Part shown: positions 14,107 through 15,706 of the stretch, one piece after another | Position numbering within the stretch: position 1 is the first letter of the stretch | Layout of the letters: every line of letters begins with the position of its first letter | Assembly: GCA_025350345.1 (NCBI GenBank) | Contig: JANXYA010000336.1 | Coordinates: 1-15,706 of the forward strand | Length of the DNA: 15,706 bases | Reading direction: 5' to 3' | From: Gammaproteobacteria bacterium | GTDB taxonomy: Bacteria > Pseudomonadota > Gammaproteobacteria > Steroidobacterales > Steroidobacteraceae | Notes under the pieces: model-generated | What the model was told of the DNA's origin: nothing | What the model saw: only the letters and a program-made list of their open reading frames with translations | Database searches by the model: none | Made by a program: the position numbers and the translations under genes

Positions 14107-14130
14107 GCACAGCTGGACCATGCTGGGCAA
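14101..14130 (-). promoter_or_regulatory. Sigma70 promoter of the antitoxin-toxin operon
   Basis: Read on the minus strand: TTGCCC (14130-14125), 18 nt, TACATT (14106-14101), about 32 nt before the antitoxin ATG. Both boxes match consensus at four of six positions, and a strong ribosome binding site follows. Confidence 0.5.
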
Positions 14131-14162
14131 TGCACGGCGCAATGCGCGGCGCAATGCGCGGC
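14127..14162. repeat. Three tandem copies of a 12-bp repeat
   Basis: GCAATGCACGGC (14127-14138) is followed by two identical copies of GCAATGCGCGGC (14139-14150 and 14151-14162), with one base differing in the first copy. The array lies between the divergent toxin-antitoxin and YidB genes, and its first unit overlaps the -35 of the antitoxin promoter. Confidence 0.85.
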
Positions 14163-14201
14163 GCTCGGTTAGCTGGTGCGAGATCGATCCACGTGCCGAC
14201 A

Positions 14202-14230
14202 TTGCAATTCATCCGGCATGTTGATATTAA
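14202..14230 (+). promoter_or_regulatory. Sigma70 promoter upstream of the YidB-like gene
   Basis: TTGCAA (14202-14207), a 17-nt spacer and TATTAA (14225-14230) give a good match at ideal spacing. Transcription would start near 14237, leaving a leader of about 48 nt. This stretch is AT-rich compared with its surroundings. Confidence 0.55.
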
Positions 14231-14246
14231 AGGCGCCCTATTTTCC

Positions 14247-14262
14247 GCTCGAATTCTCGAGC
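14247..14262 (+). promoter_or_regulatory. Inverted repeat in the predicted YidB leader
   Basis: GCTCGA-ATTC-TCGAGC is a perfect 6-bp inverted repeat with a 4-nt centre. It lies between the predicted transcription start and the Shine-Dalgarno GAGG (14276-14279), so it could be an operator or a leader hairpin. Confidence 0.35.
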
Positions 14263-14284
14263 CATTCATTTAACTGAGGCGCAC

Positions 14285-14617
14285 ATGGGTTTACTGGACG
14301 GGGTGCTGGGCGGAATCGTGGGTGCTGAAGCGATCCATCTGATCAATGGCGTCATCGAGCAGCACGGCGGTCTGTCCGGCCTGGCGACGCAGTTTCAGAA
14401 ACAGGGCCTGGGTGGCGTCATGCAGTCGTGGATCGGAACGGGAGCCAATGCGCCGGTCAGCGCGGAGCAGATCCAGCAGGCGCTCGGCTCGAACACCGTG
14501 GCGCAACTGGCGGCCAGGCTGGGCCTAAATCCGCAGGACGTCGCGCAGAAACTGGCGCAGATGCTGCCCCAGGCCGTCGACAGGATGACGCCGGGCGGCG
14601 TCATCCCCACCGGCTAG
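14285..14617 (+). CDS. YidB family protein (DUF937-like)
   Basis: This 110-residue small protein matches the YidB family: a Gly-rich start MGLLDGVLGGIVG, the block LINGVIEQHGGLSGLATQFQKQGLGGVMQSWIG (split here across about 19-52), then SAEQIQQALGSNTVAQLAARLGL and a C-terminal LAQMLPQAVDRMTPGG. The pattern of a poly-helical, Gly/Gln-rich domain followed by a helix-turn repeat is characteristic. The biological role of YidB is not established. The ATG has a TGAGG Shine-Dalgarno sequence 5 nt upstream. There is no signal peptide. The next gene starts 31 nt after the stop with no terminator, so the two are probably in one transcript; the CGGCTAGCCG palindrome at the stop codon has no loop or T-run. 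Confidence 0.88.
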   Translation: MGLLDGVLGGIVGAEAIHLINGVIEQHGGLSGLATQFQKQGLGGVMQSWIGTGANAPVSAEQIQQALGSNTVAQLAARLGLNPQDVAQKLAQMLPQAVDRMTPGGVIPTG

Positions 14618-14648
14618 CCGCGCTTTCCTTTAGGCAGATGGAGCTCCC

Positions 14649-15413
14649 ATGAATCGTCATCCCCTGCTGCTCCTCGTTGTCGCTGCCGGTTTCTCGCTCG
14701 GGATCTGCCCGCGGCTCGCGTGGAGCGATGCGGACTCTGACTGGAAGGGCAAGGGTGAGCTTGGACTGGTGCTGGCTCGCGGCAATACGACCAGCGACAC
14801 GCTCAATGCGAAGGTGGATCTGACGAAGACACTCGATCCGTGGAAGCACACGCTGGGTTTTTCGATGTTGCGCAGCAGTGCGCAGGATCCGGTCACCGGT
14901 GTCGACAGCACGACGGGCAACCGGTTCGAGGTGCACGGCCAGTCCGACTACAAATTGAGCGCCCGGAGCTACGCCTTCGGATCGGCGCGCTACGAGAACG
15001 ACCATTTTACGCCATACGAATACCAGGCCGTCCTGGCGGCCGGCTATGGCTACAAGCTCATCGACTCCGAAACCAGCAAGCTCGCTGCCGACCTGGGCGC
15101 GGGCTATCGACAGCAAAAAGACCGCCCGACCGGCGAGCAGGTCGGCAATGCGGTGGTCCGGGGCAGCGTCGGCTACGATCAGAAGCTCAATGGCAGCACC
15201 AAGCTGTACGATAAGTTCCTGGTGGAATCGGGCTCGAGCAACACCTTCCTGCAGGACGAAATCGGCGTACAGGTCAGCATGTCGAATCGGCTGGCCTTGA
15301 GCGTGGCCTATCTGGTTCGCCACAACACCGTCGTGCCTGCCGCGGTGCCGCCCGCTCCGCAGATCAAAGGGACCGACCAGCAGACCACCGTGAACCTGGT
15401 GTTTTCGTTTTAG
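14649..15413 (+). CDS. DUF481 outer-membrane beta-barrel protein
   Basis: The 254-residue product has a Sec signal peptide (about residues 1-26, MNRHPLLLLVVAAGFSLG then a cleavage region near AWSDAD) followed by alternating amphipathic strands such as WKGKGELGLVLARGNTTS, FEVHGQSDYKLSARSYAFG and SKLAADLGAGYRQQ. It ends in Phe (NLVFSF), the usual signal for insertion by the BAM complex. DUF481 proteins are predicted outer-membrane barrels of unknown role; some have been described as salt-induced. GNTTSDTLNAKVDLT near the N-terminus is the family hallmark. The ATG has GGAG at 5-nt spacing (14640-14643). It is likely co-transcribed with the YidB-like gene. A segment rich in Pro/Ala near residue 230 may be an extracellular or periplasmic loop. 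Confidence 0.9.
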   Translation: MNRHPLLLLVVAAGFSLGICPRLAWSDADSDWKGKGELGLVLARGNTTSDTLNAKVDLTKTLDPWKHTLGFSMLRSSAQDPVTGVDSTTGNRFEVHGQSDYKLSARSYAFGSARYENDHFTPYEYQAVLAAGYGYKLIDSETSKLAADLGAGYRQQKDRPTGEQVGNAVVRGSVGYDQKLNGSTKLYDKFLVESGSSNTFLQDEIGVQVSMSNRLALSVAYLVRHNTVVPAAVPPAPQIKGTDQQTTVNLVFSF

Positions 15414-15414
15414 T

Positions 15415-15447
15415 CACAGGATTCATCATTCGTTCAGTGTTCCTGTG
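15415..15447 (+). promoter_or_regulatory. 7-bp inverted repeat between the DUF481 and DUF3761 genes
   Basis: CACAGGA (15415-15421) and TCCTGTG (15441-15447) are perfect complements around a 19-nt loop, beginning right after the DUF481 stop. No T-run follows, so classical termination is unlikely. An operator or an mRNA-stabilising or processing hairpin is possible. Confidence 0.35.
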
Positions 15448-15491
15448 CCATTCTTCGACTTCTGATCGTCCACCCCATCCAGAGGAATACC

Positions 15492-15706
15492 ATGCAAGCC
15501 AATCTTCTTCGCTCACTGATCATCAGCGCGGCCCTGGTTGCGTTCGGCGCCGCCACGGCCCCGACCTATGCGGCCGACAGCGGCACGACTGTAACGTGCA
15601 AGGACGGCACCAGTTCCAAGGGCGGGAAAGGGGCCTGCAGCCACCACGGTGGCGTGCAGAAAGGCACCTCTAGCGCTGCCGCCAGCACCGCAGCGCCCAG
15701 CGCACC
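15492..15706 (+). CDS. Secreted DUF3761-domain protein, N-terminal part (cut by right edge)
   Basis: The first 71 residues are visible and the frame stays open to the window end. A Sec signal peptide (about residues 1-27, MQANLLRSLIISAALVAFG then APTYAAD) is followed by the short DUF3761 motif CKDGTSSKGGKGACSHHGGV (36-55) and then an Ala/Ser/Pro-rich low-complexity stretch. DUF3761 proteins are small exported proteins with this conserved two-Cys, Gly/His-rich motif; no activity is known, although Cys/His pairs could bind metal. The ATG at 15492 is supported by AGAGGA (15481-15486) at suitable spacing. It lies 78 nt after the DUF481 gene and may share its transcript or be read separately. The true length cannot be seen. 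Confidence 0.85.
   Translation, partial: MQANLLRSLIISAALVAFGAATAPTYAADSGTTVTCKDGTSSKGGKGACSHHGGVQKGTSSAAASTAAPSA

Noticed and set aside
14127..14162. Tandem repeat considered as part of a CRISPR array
   Set aside because: Units are 12 bp, directly adjacent, without spacers, and no cas genes are present.
14611..14620. CGGCTAGCCG at the YidB stop considered as a terminator hairpin
   Set aside because: It is a loopless palindrome with no T-run, and the following gene starts 31 nt later with a good ribosome binding site.

Overview
The window is GC-rich, densely packed chromosomal DNA with no rRNA, tRNA, insertion sequence, phage gene or CRISPR array. Gene content (RND efflux, NnrU, DUF2127, YeeE/YedE-like, CHASE4 kinase with a GGDEF-EAL regulator, YidB, DUF481) and base composition suggest a free-living Gram-negative proteobacterium. 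A gammaproteobacterium near Xanthomonadales/Steroidobacterales is my best guess, but it is an inference from gene style and not a measured placement.

Left part (1-3512, minus strand): the first 306 residues of an RND efflux pump permease, running off the left edge, preceded by its periplasmic adaptor (4-nt ATGA overlap). Next come a YedK/HMCES-type SRAP protein, which crosslinks to abasic sites in DNA, and a membrane protein of the NnrU family. A divergent secreted NTF2/SnoaL-like protein follows on the plus strand (3598-4107).

Centre (4114-8981, minus strand): five genes in one tight operon, read right to left: YeeE/YedE-like channel protein, DUF2127 membrane protein, membrane-anchored TAP-like alpha/beta hydrolase (probable aminopeptidase), and a NatA/NatB-type ABC ATPase and permease. 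Every junction is a 4-nt ATGA or GTGA overlap once the correct starts are chosen, so the five products are probably made together at the cell envelope. The shared function is not known to me and is the best candidate here for something undescribed.

A 170-200 bp divergent control region (about 9003-9175) carries five exact copies of GCGTCA/TGACGC in mixed orientations, a GTGA-N6-TCAC palindrome of CRP-family geometry, and a separate 7-bp inverted repeat. To its right (9176-12987, plus strand) are a CHASE4-HAMP histidine kinase and, 8 nt later, a REC-GGDEF-EAL response regulator: a two-component module that ends in cyclic-di-GMP turnover. A short intrinsic terminator follows.

Right part (13038-15706): a DUF1348 protein that may be read from a leaderless mRNA; a ParD/ParE-like toxin-antitoxin pair on the minus strand with a good promoter and a small palindrome over its -10; a 3 x 12-bp tandem repeat; then a plus-strand series of YidB-like protein, DUF481 outer-membrane barrel protein and the start of a secreted DUF3761 protein cut by the right edge. 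No gene-free stretch is longer than about 215 bp.
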